From J061 sp003695725 [NCBI: Candidatus Schekmanbacteria bacterium] (GTDB taxonomy: Bacteria > Schekmanbacteria > GWA2-38-11), in assembly GCA_003695725.1 (NCBI GenBank), contig RFHX01000367.1, positions 1-5,843 of the forward strand: DNA of 5,843 nt, given 5' to 3'. The notes beneath the pieces are model-generated. The model ran no database searches and was not told the DNA's origin. It saw only the letters and a program-made list of their open reading frames with translations. Each line of letters begins with the position of its first letter. Positions within the stretch are counted from its first letter, which is position 1. The position numbers and the translations under genes are program-made. Shown piece after piece: positions 1 to 5,831 of the stretch.

Positions 1-214
1 ACTCTTTGAGTGCTTCTCCATTACCTCCTTCATAGTGGATTTCAATTTTTACTTTGTTATTACCCCTGAATCTTCGTGCTGACGCTATGACCCTTTCCGC
101 CATCTTCTTATGCAGTTTTGCTGCACCTTCAGCACCAACTGCAGGTATCAGACGTGTCTTGGTTTCCCCTGCCACAGGAAAACGCGTGAAGATGATAAGA
201 ACACTGGTATTCAT
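1..214 (-). CDS. TIGR04282-family (DUF2064) arsenosugar-associated glycosyltransferase, N-terminal part, cut by window edge
   Basis: Reading the minus strand from the ATG at 214-212 gives an open frame of 71 codons that leaves the window. It begins MNTSVLIIFTRFPVAGETKT and continues with RLIPAVGAEGAAKLHKKM. The pattern FTRxPxxGxxKTRLxPxxGxxxAAxLH is the signature start of the DUF2064/TIGR04282 proteins, small GT-A-like glycosyltransferases of roughly 200-230 residues found in arsenosugar clusters beside ArsS. The basic KTRL segment lies where GT-A enzymes bind the nucleotide sugar. About two thirds of the protein, including any metal-binding acidic motif, is outside the window. The start is supported by the family pattern; the upstream frame has no other ATG before a stop near 284, and the Shine-Dalgarno is poor. 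The sugar donor and acceptor are unknown. GC is about 44%, close to the oxidoreductase gene and unlike the methyltransferase between them. Family assignment is from recalled motifs, not a search. Confidence 0.85.
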   Translation of the reverse strand, partial: MNTSVLIIFTRFPVAGETKTRLIPAVGAEGAAKLHKKMAERVIASARRFRGNNKVKIEIHYEGGNGEALKE

Positions 215-368
215 AATAGCGTCAAAAGTACAGAATAGGTTCCAAAAGTCAATAGAGTTCAGAATGAAATATGCGATGTCCCTTCATAGAACTAATTCAG
301 ATAATAATTGTTGAGGACAAGAAAGTGTAGAAGATACAGATGTCACATAACAAATGTATTCCATTGCC

Positions 369-397
369 TTGACATAATTTTTGTTTTTTAGTAATGA
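369..397 (+). promoter_or_regulatory. Possible sigma-70 promoter for the methyltransferase gene
   Basis: A perfect TTGACA -35 box at 369-374 is followed, after 17 bases, by TAATGA at 392-397, a poor -10 box. Transcription would start near 404, leaving a leader of about 87 bases before the ATG at 491. The assignment rests on the -35 box and spacing only; in AT-rich DNA this can arise by chance. Confidence 0.35.
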
Positions 398-417
398 ACA
401 AAAATAAAAAATGTTCA
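395..417. repeat. Inverted repeat TGAACA-N11-TGTTCA
   Basis: TGAACA (395-400) and TGTTCA (412-417) form a perfect 6-base inverted repeat around an A-rich 11-base spacer. The left arm overlaps the proposed -10 box at 392-397, a position where a bound dimer would block transcription. Operator function is inference; no regulator gene is in the window. Confidence 0.4.
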
Positions 418-490
418 GTTGTTGAGGTCTCAATAGTTTAAGAAACTTATTGAATTGGCTCAATTTTAAAATTTTTCTGTGTAAAAGATT

Positions 491-1252
491 ATGAAAGAGT
501 GGATAGAGTTTTGGGATAAAGAAAATGTGGTAGATGAGAAGGTTTGGGAGGAGAACGCCAAGTTATTTTTTTCCAATACTCTTAAAGTATGGAGTTATGA
601 TAAAGATGATATCGTCTTAGATATAGGATGCGGAAAGGGATATTTCGCTGAGTTGATAGCAGAGAAGGTGAAAGAACTGCATCTTGTGGATACATCTGAA
701 AACTGTATTACTCATTGCAAAGAAAAACTTAAACACCTCGATAATGTTTTTTTTCATAAATTGTGTGAAAAAGACTATACAAATCTGAAGTTTCTTAATA
801 TTAAGTTTACAAAGATTATTTGTTTAAGTGTAATACAATACTTCAGAAATTTTAAAGAAGTAGAAGAATTGATAATGCAATGTGAAAAAATATCTGCTGA
901 TCAAGGACAATTGCTCATTGCGGACATACCTCTTTATGCTAATCCTCTTTATGATGCCTATTCACTTGTTAATAGAGGTGTAAGATTAGGTACTTTGCGC
1001 CAAACTATAAATTTTTTGTTGAGGACAACGTTTGGGGAGTATTCAAAAATAAGGAAAAAAGTGGGGATTACCAAATTCTGTCCAAAGCATTTTAAAAGCT
1101 ATTTGGATAATAAGGGCTTAGAACACGAAATTCATTTTAAAATTACAACTTTTGATTCTGTCAGTAGATTTAATTTGCTCATTAAATTTAATAAGATTCG
1201 TTTACAAAAAAGAATTCCAAAAAATGACCACTTGAGAAAATCGTTTCATTAA
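491..1252 (+). CDS. Class I SAM-dependent methyltransferase, substrate unknown
   Basis: This 253-residue soluble protein has a Rossmann-type methyltransferase core. Motif I is VLDIGCGKG at residues 42-50, which binds SAM; the acidic end of strand 2 is D67 in LHLVDTS; strand 4 is IICLSVIQYF (109-118); and strand 5 is LLIADIPLY (141-149). The N-terminal pattern around FWDKENVVDEKVW and the basic C-terminal tail resemble methyltransferases from surface-glycan gene clusters, but the substrate cannot be read from sequence. It is not ArsM: it is shorter and does not show that family's arsenic-binding cysteine arrangement. It is the only complete gene on the plus strand and lies between minus-strand arsenosugar-type genes. 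Its GC is about 31%, against about 41% in the neighbouring oxidoreductase gene and 44% in the glycosyltransferase fragment, which suggests separate acquisition. No good Shine-Dalgarno precedes the ATG. Confidence 0.85.
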   Translation: MKEWIEFWDKENVVDEKVWEENAKLFFSNTLKVWSYDKDDIVLDIGCGKGYFAELIAEKVKELHLVDTSENCITHCKEKLKHLDNVFFHKLCEKDYTNLKFLNIKFTKIICLSVIQYFRNFKEVEELIMQCEKISADQGQLLIADIPLYANPLYDAYSLVNRGVRLGTLRQTINFLLRTTFGEYSKIRKKVGITKFCPKHFKSYLDNKGLEHEIHFKITTFDSVSRFNLLIKFNKIRLQKRIPKNDHLRKSFH

Positions 1253-1506
1253 TCTTCTTCTCTAACAATATAGCTAATTGATTATCTTTATAGTTCATAA
1301 TTGTCAGCTCAGTTCAGGATATTGAAAAATACAGCAATGTAGTTGTTTGCTAGTGTAGCCGTATGACTGCAAGTAATCCGAAATAAATGACAAGAAGCAC
1401 CGGTAATCTCCATAATGGTAATCTAGAATAAAAGGAAAGGCAGTGTTTTTTTTATGCCTGCTCATTGTGATGGAGAAACATCATTTTTGAGGAGTGAAGA
1501 TACGTC
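1253..1506. other. Spacer between convergent genes
   Basis: The 3' ends of the methyltransferase gene and the oxidoreductase operon face each other across these 254 bases. I find no open frame worth calling. Apart from a weak hairpin at 1468-1488, it holds an 8-base direct repeat GGTAATCT (1402-1409 and 1417-1424) and a short AGGCA/TGCCT inverted repeat (1438-1459) around a T-rich loop. None is a convincing terminator for the minus-strand operon. Confidence 0.5.
1468..1488 (+). terminator. Weak hairpin with T run, possible terminator
   Basis: TGATG (1468-1472) pairs with CATCA (1479-1483) across a GAGAAA loop, and five T follow directly. The layout is that of a Rho-independent terminator reading plus strand. 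The stem is short and AT-rich, and it lies some 215 bases past the methyltransferase stop, so this is a weak call. Confidence 0.25.
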
Positions 1507-3024
1507 TCATCTTGTTGCTATAAACCATCTTTTAAACATTCCTTTTATGAATGGACTCAAGCGGGAGCGGTTGTAGGCGTCGGCAGTGCGTTTTATTGCT
1601 TCTGCCTGTGTAGGGTAGGGATGAATTATATTTGTCAATTTTTTTAGACCTATATTGTTTTCAATTGCGAGAGTAACTTCACTTATCATATCCCCTGCAT
1701 GCCGAGCCACAACAGTTGCCCCAAGAATCTTATCAGAATTCTTTTTTACAATTATCTTGACGAATCCTTCTGTTTCGCCATCAGTGATTGCTCTATCAAC
1801 ATCTGCTAAATTCGTTTTGAAAATATCGACTTCAATTCCCTTTCTCATTGCATCTCTTTCATACATTCCTGTATGAGCAATTTCCGGGTCGGTATATGTA
1901 CACCATGGCATCGTTAGGGAGCTAATTTTTTTCCTTCCCCTGAAAAGCGCATTTTGAATTACGATGCGCGCTGCTGCATCTGCGGCATGAGTAAATTTAT
2001 ATTGCATACATACATCACCTGCAGAGTAGATAATGGGATTTGATGTTTGAAGATAGTCATTTACAATAATACCACTTTTTTCATATTCTACTCCTGCCTT
2101 TTCGAGACATAATCCTTCGATGTTTGGAATACGTCCTGTCCCAATCAATATTTCATCAGCTGTAATTTCATCTTCTTTTTCTTCCCTTTTTATAGTCAGG
2201 ATTTTTTTCTCATCATTGCAAACAACTTTCGTCAGGTCCGCTGAAAAAATCATATTGATGCCTTCTTTCCTGAATACATTTTCAAGAATCTTTGCTGCTT
2301 CCGTATCTTCGCGTGTTAAAAATTGCTTTTCCTTTTGAATGATTGTAACTTTTACACCAAGCCGCCTGAATGCTTGTGAAAGTTCACATCCTATGGGACC
2401 ACCACCAACGACAACAAGGTGTTTCGGGGCAGTTGTCAGAGAGAAAACTGTTTCGTTTGTCAGGTAGCCTGCTTCTTCAAGACCATCTATCGGAGGCACG
2501 AAAGGACGGGCGCCGGTTGCAATAACAGCTTTTTTGAATCTCAGAATATTTCCCTCGACTTCAATTGAATTTCTGTTTCTGAATTTACCTTTGCCAAAAA
2601 AGATATCAACGCCAAGTTTTCTCAATTTTTCTACTGAATCGTTAGGGCTAATATGGGCACGAATTTTTCTCATTCGTTCCATTACTGCGGGAAAATCAGC
2701 AACCACATCTCCAGGCACCTTTATTCCAAATAAATGGGCATTGGATATTTCTGAAATGACGCGTGATGATCTAATAATTGTTTTTGAGGGCACACAACCA
2801 ACATTAAGACAATCTCCCCCTAAAAGCTTCTCTTCGATCAATGCAACCTTTGCTCCTAATCCGGCAGCACCTGCAGCTGTGACTAATCCTGCTGTGCCCC
2901 CACCGATTACAACAAGATTATATCGCTTGGCAGGGGATGGATTTTCCCAATCTGATGGGCTGACATTTTCAGCAAGCCTTTTATTGTGTGCATCATATGG
3001 CAAAAGTTCTTTAATTTTTTTCAT
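1507..3024 (-). CDS. MerA-like FAD-dependent pyridine nucleotide-disulfide oxidoreductase (not a true mercuric reductase)
   Basis: This 505-residue flavoprotein belongs to the dihydrolipoamide dehydrogenase/glutathione reductase/mercuric reductase group. From the ATG at 3024: the FAD-binding GGGTAG is at 41-46; the redox-active pair is C72 and C77 in GGDCLNVGCVPSK; ATGARP is at 169-174; the NAD(P)H-binding VVVGGGPIGCE is at 204-214; the second FAD motif YSAGD is near 333-337; and a C-terminal dimerisation domain ends with HPYPTQAEA at 468-476. The residue before PT, the catalytic His in dihydrolipoamide dehydrogenase, is Tyr470, as in MerA. However, the N-terminal heavy-metal domain and the C-terminal Cys pair that hands Hg(II) to the active site are both absent, so mercury reduction is unlikely. 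A disulfide or arsenic-thiol substrate is inference. A TTG at 3033 is an alternative start; ATG is preferred because GAGG at 3037-3040 is only 3 bases from TTG but 12 from ATG. The start overlaps the VTT gene by 14 bases, implying coupled translation. Confidence 0.93.
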   Translation of the reverse strand: MKKIKELLPYDAHNKRLAENVSPSDWENPSPAKRYNLVVIGGGTAGLVTAAGAAGLGAKVALIEEKLLGGDCLNVGCVPSKTIIRSSRVISEISNAHLFGIKVPGDVVADFPAVMERMRKIRAHISPNDSVEKLRKLGVDIFFGKGKFRNRNSIEVEGNILRFKKAVIATGARPFVPPIDGLEEAGYLTNETVFSLTTAPKHLVVVGGGPIGCELSQAFRRLGVKVTIIQKEKQFLTREDTEAAKILENVFRKEGINMIFSADLTKVVCNDEKKILTIKREEKEDEITADEILIGTGRIPNIEGLCLEKAGVEYEKSGIIVNDYLQTSNPIIYSAGDVCMQYKFTHAADAAARIVIQNALFRGRKKISSLTMPWCTYTDPEIAHTGMYERDAMRKGIEVDIFKTNLADVDRAITDGETEGFVKIIVKKNSDKILGATVVARHAGDMISEVTLAIENNIGLKKLTNIIHPYPTQAEAIKRTADAYNRSRLSPFIKGMFKRWFIATR

Positions 3025-3718
3025 TTTTTTCAATTTCCTCTTTTTCCTTTAATATTCCCTTTGCATAACGAATCAGCAATGTAAGTATGATGGCAAATGA
3101 AATAACGGTTATAATGAGCCCCCATGGAATTTTACCGTTGGCAAGTCCTTCTGTAAAAGCGGCAGCGCCTACGACATAAAGAATGGTGGCAGGAAGCATA
3201 CATAACCACGACCAAAAGACATAGGTGCCTAATTTTACTCTGGTAAGGCCAAATCCGTAATTTAATAGGTTGAAAGGAAAAATTGGAACTAAGCGGGTTA
3301 TTGCAACAATTATTGCACCATGCTTTTCTGTAAGTTCGTCAAGTTTTCCGAATTTTTCATTCTTTGAAAGCCACCTAACCGTTGAATCACGAGCAAAGTA
3401 GCGGGCAATGATAAACGATAGTGACGCTCCTGCAGTCGAACCTATGCTCACGCAGATGGTTCCTAAAAGGGGACCAAAGAGGACACCAGCAGCTGCAGTG
3501 ATGACTGAACCGGGAATTGCCGCAACAGTGGCGATAATATATAGCATTATGAATGCGATAGGTCCAAATTTTCCGAGCTTTTCTATCCAATTTCTCAGTT
3601 CACCAAGTTTTTCACCAAGACCAAATACCTGTGCAGAAATAAAAAGAATGATTATTACGCTGATAAGTGCAACGGGCTTTATCCAATCCCTTTTTTGATT
3701 TGTTTGCACAGTGTTCAT
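3011..3718 (-). CDS. TVP38/TMEM64 family (VTT domain, DedA-like) integral membrane protein
   Basis: This 235-residue inner-membrane protein has hydrophobic segments at about 10-30, 53-82 (long, possibly re-entrant), 84-108, 135-158, 166-188 and 200-219, and a charged Lys/Glu-rich cytoplasmic tail. VTT hallmarks are the Gly-rich run with ARYFAR at 105-110, and R142, P145, FPFN (147-150), N153 and the following GLT. The VTT/DedA superfamily includes lipid scramblases and undecaprenyl-phosphate carriers in characterised members; bacterial TVP38 proteins are mostly unassigned. They often neighbour, and are sometimes fused to, MerA-like flavoproteins such as the one encoded next, with which this gene overlaps. 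An in-frame ATG at 3751 would give 246 residues and overlap the DUF547 gene, but it lacks a good Shine-Dalgarno, while AAGGGAGAG sits just before the ATG at 3718. The role here, such as moving a lipid-linked or organoarsenic compound, is inference. Confidence 0.93.
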   Translation of the reverse strand: MNTVQTNQKRDWIKPVALISVIIILFISAQVFGLGEKLGELRNWIEKLGKFGPIAFIMLYIIATVAAIPGSVITAAAGVLFGPLLGTICVSIGSTAGASLSFIIARYFARDSTVRWLSKNEKFGKLDELTEKHGAIIVAITRLVPIFPFNLLNYGFGLTRVKLGTYVFWSWLCMLPATILYVVGAAAFTEGLANGKIPWGLIITVISFAIILTLLIRYAKGILKEKEEIEKNEKN

Positions 3719-3724
3719 TTTTTG

Positions 3725-3733
3725 CTCTCCCTT
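3725..3733 (-). promoter_or_regulatory. Strong Shine-Dalgarno deciding the VTT-protein start
   Basis: The minus strand reads AAGGGAGAG here, six bases before the ATG at 3718-3716 and just after the DUF547 stop codon (3740-3738). It favours the downstream ATG over the one at 3751 and removes the apparent overlap between the two genes. Confidence 0.75.
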
Positions 3734-3737
3734 CTCT

Positions 3738-4607
3738 TCATTTCTGCTCATTCAAAGACCAATCATAATCTAAATATCCAATCTCGTAAGTTTCATTTTT
3801 AAGAAGAGCTGATTGTTCTTCATCCAAATAGCGTGAAATGAAATTTATTATTGCTTCTTCTTTTTCATCATATTTTGAAGAAACTTTGTGCCCGCTATAA
3901 CTTTTCACAAAGTCTTCTGCAAACCACTTGAAGATGGGTGAGATATAGATGACTTTTTTATGGTTATCTATTCTAAATTTATTTTTGTTTGCTAAAAACT
4001 GTTCAATTTGGTTATCAAGCTGTAAATTGAGTTTTTTGCCTTCATAAGGTTCATTCCTTAACTTAGGACATCCCATAGATGCGCAAACTAAAGCAAAATG
4101 GATACGAGGTTCATTGAATTCTTTGCGAAGATGAAAATTTTCAATTTCATCAAGAGTCATTGATTTACCCATAACTTTAAATCTCTTTTTATCCCATACT
4201 CCTGAAATTTGTCTGATACTGTTCAATGGATAAAGAAAGGAAGCAAAAAAGGATGGTTTGATTGGGTAATTGTCAATGACTACTTTCAGTGTTAGAGCAT
4301 TATAGCTATTTATCCAGAATGCGATTTTTTCTTTGTCATCCCATTTAGAAAATTCATCTTCCCTCAGCGATGCAATGCTGTCAATGAAGGCATCAAGTTT
4401 TGCATGCTCTTTTTTCAATTGCTTGTAGTTGACAAGACCGTCGATATCAACATATCTTAAAAGAATTGATGAGTAATCTTCATAACTGAATCTCCTATCT
4501 TCTTCATTTTTTCCCAATACATTTGCAGTGGAGGAAATCAACAGCCAAATCAATGCCAAAAATATGATTATTTTATTTGAAAAGTAGTGAGTTTTTTGGA
4601 AAGCCAT
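3738..4607 (-). CDS. Exported DUF547 domain protein
   Basis: This 289-residue protein begins with basic residues and a hydrophobic stretch (about 13-31), a signal peptide or N-terminal anchor; a VLG site near 30-32 could be cleaved. The rest is a DUF547 domain. Visible family hallmarks are VDIDGLVNY (53-61), FWINSYNALTL (97-107), LDEIENFHLR (152-161), CASMGCPKL with C175 and C180 (175-183), and the closing YLDYDWSLN (278-286). Length is normal for the family. DUF547 has no established biochemical activity; the conserved Cys pair and the WINxYNA motif could form an active or binding site. The gene follows the radical SAM gene after 17 bases and precedes the VTT gene by 19 bases, so all are probably on one transcript. 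Being outside the cytoplasm, it may act on the same exported compound as the VTT protein; this is inference. The upstream GAG-rich sequence is a weak ribosome site. Confidence 0.92.
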   Translation of the reverse strand: MAFQKTHYFSNKIIIFLALIWLLISSTANVLGKNEEDRRFSYEDYSSILLRYVDIDGLVNYKQLKKEHAKLDAFIDSIASLREDEFSKWDDKEKIAFWINSYNALTLKVVIDNYPIKPSFFASFLYPLNSIRQISGVWDKKRFKVMGKSMTLDEIENFHLRKEFNEPRIHFALVCASMGCPKLRNEPYEGKKLNLQLDNQIEQFLANKNKFRIDNHKKVIYISPIFKWFAEDFVKSYSGHKVSSKYDEKEEAIINFISRYLDEEQSALLKNETYEIGYLDYDWSLNEQK

Positions 4608-4625
4608 TTTTTCTCTTTTTTCAAT

Positions 4626-5582
4626 TTATATGAGCGAACCGCTGCAAGACGAGCCGGTTCCTGCTGTGCAACCAAAGCAATGGTCGCCTGTGACAATTCT
4701 TCTTGCAATAAGACTATTGATATCGATAGTCGAAATATGTGCAGACAAACCATGATTAATAGGTAGTCCAAGGGCAAGATTGAAGTCGCAGTCATAGACT
4801 GTGCCATCCCATCCAATGTTGATTTGTTTCAGGCACATTAGATTATCTATTGTCAAGGGATTGAAGGAATCTCTGAGAAATTTGAGGTATTCTTTTTCTC
4901 TGCCTTCCTTGCGTAAAGTTTTCCAAAAACGGCCAATAGGCATATTTGTTATCGTCAGCAAATTAGAAAAGACTATCTTGTGCCTCTTGTAAAGCTCATT
5001 ACGGTAATCTTCTTCCAATTCCCTTTGAGAAGGGGGGAGAAATGCCCCTGCTGGGTTATAGACAAGGTCTAATTTGAGCGATAAGTTTTTACCGTAGCCG
5101 ATTGAGTTGAGAGCTTTCAATACCTTGATACTTTTTTCATAGACTCCTTCTCCTCTTTGTTTCCTTACATTTTCTTCTTCATAACAGGGAAGAGAAGCAA
5201 TCAGATGTATTTCATTCTTCTTATAGAATTCAGCTAAGTTTTCCATTTCCTTTTCACAGAGGGCTGTTAGATTTGTTCTAACTATTATCTCTTTATGAAG
5301 TTTTACGAGTTCTTTAATAAATGCTTTGAAATGTCTGTTTAATTCAGGGGCTCCACCTGTGATTTCTATCTTTGATGGTGTTATTTTTTTTATACCATCG
5401 ATGACTTCTTCCATCGTTTTTAGAGACATTTCTTCATTACTGATTCTTGAAGCAGAAAGGTGGCAATGTTCACATTCTTGATTGCATTTTCGCCCAATGT
5501 TGATCTGAACTGTCTCAATGGAAATACTTTTAAGGGATTCGCCTTTAATTTCTTTGATTTTTTTGTCGAAGTCGTTCATCAT
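4626..5582 (-). CDS. arsS: Radical SAM protein ArsS, arsenosugar biosynthesis
   Basis: This 318-residue cytoplasmic enzyme is first in the operon. The radical SAM cluster motif CxxxCxxC is C33, C37 and C40 in GRKCNQECEHCH, and GGAPE (76-80) is the SAM-binding loop. ArsS/DUF3641 hallmarks follow: LPCYEEENV (131-139) with QRG; YNPAGAFLPPSQ (175-186); ITNMPIGRF (211-219); NPLTIDNLMC (241-250); WDGTVYDCDFN (258-268); and a Cys-rich end, GDHCFGCTAGTGSSC with C302, C305 and C313. The C-terminal cysteines probably hold an auxiliary iron-sulfur cluster. In cyanobacteria ArsS is needed to turn ArsM-made dimethylarsenic into arsenosugar, with the deoxyadenosyl radical proposed to attack dimethylarsenite. 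Some family members are selenoproteins; this one ends in TAA, and every motif position reads as Cys, so no selenocysteine is evident. Two ATG codons stand in tandem at the start; AGG at 5589-5591 fits either. No arsM lies in the window. Confidence 0.92.
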   Translation of the reverse strand: MMNDFDKKIKEIKGESLKSISIETVQINIGRKCNQECEHCHLSASRISNEEMSLKTMEEVIDGIKKITPSKIEITGGAPELNRHFKAFIKELVKLHKEIIVRTNLTALCEKEMENLAEFYKKNEIHLIASLPCYEEENVRKQRGEGVYEKSIKVLKALNSIGYGKNLSLKLDLVYNPAGAFLPPSQRELEEDYRNELYKRHKIVFSNLLTITNMPIGRFWKTLRKEGREKEYLKFLRDSFNPLTIDNLMCLKQINIGWDGTVYDCDFNLALGLPINHGLSAHISTIDINSLIARRIVTGDHCFGCTAGTGSSCSGSLI

Positions 5583-5620
5583 CTTTATCCTATCTTCAAA
5601 AACTTTAATATACCAATATT

Positions 5621-5639
5621 TTTTGAAAGTCTTTTGAAA
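5621..5639. repeat. Tandem TTTTGAAA repeat, 11-base period
   Basis: TTTTGAAA occurs at 5621-5628 and 5632-5639, exactly one helical turn apart. It lies at the predicted transcription start of the arsS operon, where a repressor could bind side by side on one face of the DNA. It may equally be chance in AT-rich sequence. Confidence 0.35.
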
Positions 5640-5644
5640 ATCTT

Positions 5645-5673
5645 TTTATATTGTTTGTCGAAGAAGCTGAAAA
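5645..5673 (-). promoter_or_regulatory. Possible sigma-70 promoter for the arsS operon
   Basis: On the minus strand TTTTCA (5673-5668, four of six consensus bases) is followed after 17 bases by TATAAA (5650-5645, five of six). Transcription would begin near 5638, about 55 bases before the arsS ATG. Spacing is ideal, but the sequence is so AT-rich that other matches are possible. Confidence 0.4.
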
Positions 5674-5691
5674 TATCTTACAATAAGATGT
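5673..5691. repeat. Dyad ATCTTA-CAA-TAAGAT next to the proposed arsS promoter
   Basis: ATCTTA (5675-5680) and TAAGAT (5684-5689) form a perfect dyad around CAA, and a wobble pair and an A-T pair extend it to 5673-5691. It abuts the proposed -35 box. It could be an operator; as a terminator it is too AT-rich and lacks a clean T run. It does not match an ArsR site that I can recall. Confidence 0.4.
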
Positions 5692-5767
5692 ATAAATTAT
5701 TTTCCTACATTTTTTGTTGAAAAGTTTTTCCTGTAATCTTCATTTTGCCTTTTCAGATTTTCAAGAG

Positions 5768-5788
5768 ATTGCATCTTTTGATTGCAAT
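5768..5788. repeat. Inverted repeat ATTGCA-N9-TGCAAT
   Basis: ATTGCA (5768-5773) and TGCAAT (5783-5788) form a perfect inverted repeat with a 9-base spacer; GATTGCA also recurs directly at 5767-5773 and 5780-5786. It lies about 40 bases before the border Shine-Dalgarno on the plus strand, so it may be an operator for a divergent gene. Confidence 0.35.
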
Positions 5789-5825
5789 TATTTTTATAGA
5801 GGGAAAAGCCCCATTATTTCAAGAT

Positions 5826-5831
5826 AAGGAG
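5826..5831 (+). promoter_or_regulatory. Consensus Shine-Dalgarno at the right edge
   Basis: AAGGAG stands 12 bases before the window end, and the last two bases are AT. If the next base is G, an ATG would start at 5842 with a 10-base spacing. This suggests, without proving, a plus-strand gene divergent from arsS. Confidence 0.35.

Larger units (their letters stand above)
215..490. other. Spacer between divergent genes
   Basis: This 276-base AT-rich stretch separates the glycosyltransferase start (minus strand) from the methyltransferase start (plus strand). I find no coding signal on either strand. It holds a possible plus-strand promoter at 369-397, an inverted repeat at 395-417 and a small TTGAG/CTCAA dyad at 422-433. 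I see no convincing promoter for the minus-strand gene. Confidence 0.6.

Noticed and set aside
54-314. Plus-strand open frame of 86 codons
   Set aside because: It lies opposite the glycosyltransferase fragment over much of its length, shows no family pattern, and the minus-strand frame carries a clear signature.
308-1028. 13-base direct repeat TTGTTGAGGACAA at 308-320 and 1016-1028, with a partial copy at 419-427
   Set aside because: The second copy is ordinary coding sequence (Leu-Leu-Arg-Thr) in the methyltransferase, and one match of this size is near chance expectation for a window of this length and composition.
491-1252. Methyltransferase as ArsM
   Set aside because: It is too short, lacks the arsenic-binding cysteine pattern, is on the opposite strand and differs in base composition.
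1438-1459. AGGCA/TGCCT inverted repeat with a T-rich loop as a terminator of the oxidoreductase operon
   Set aside because: The T run is inside the loop rather than after the stem on either strand, and the stem is only 5 bases.
1507-3024. Oxidoreductase as dihydrolipoamide dehydrogenase
   Set aside because: The catalytic His before PT is replaced by Tyr, and there are no 2-oxoacid dehydrogenase genes nearby.
2534-3052. Plus-strand open frame of 172 codons inside the oxidoreductase gene
   Set aside because: It is antisense to the FAD-binding and redox-motif region of a strongly conserved protein and has no recognisable domain; it is a shadow frame.
4568-4816. Minus-strand open frame of 82 codons overlapping the end of arsS
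   Set aside because: It is out of frame with the conserved Cys-rich C-terminus of ArsS and the start of DUF547 and shows no motif of its own.
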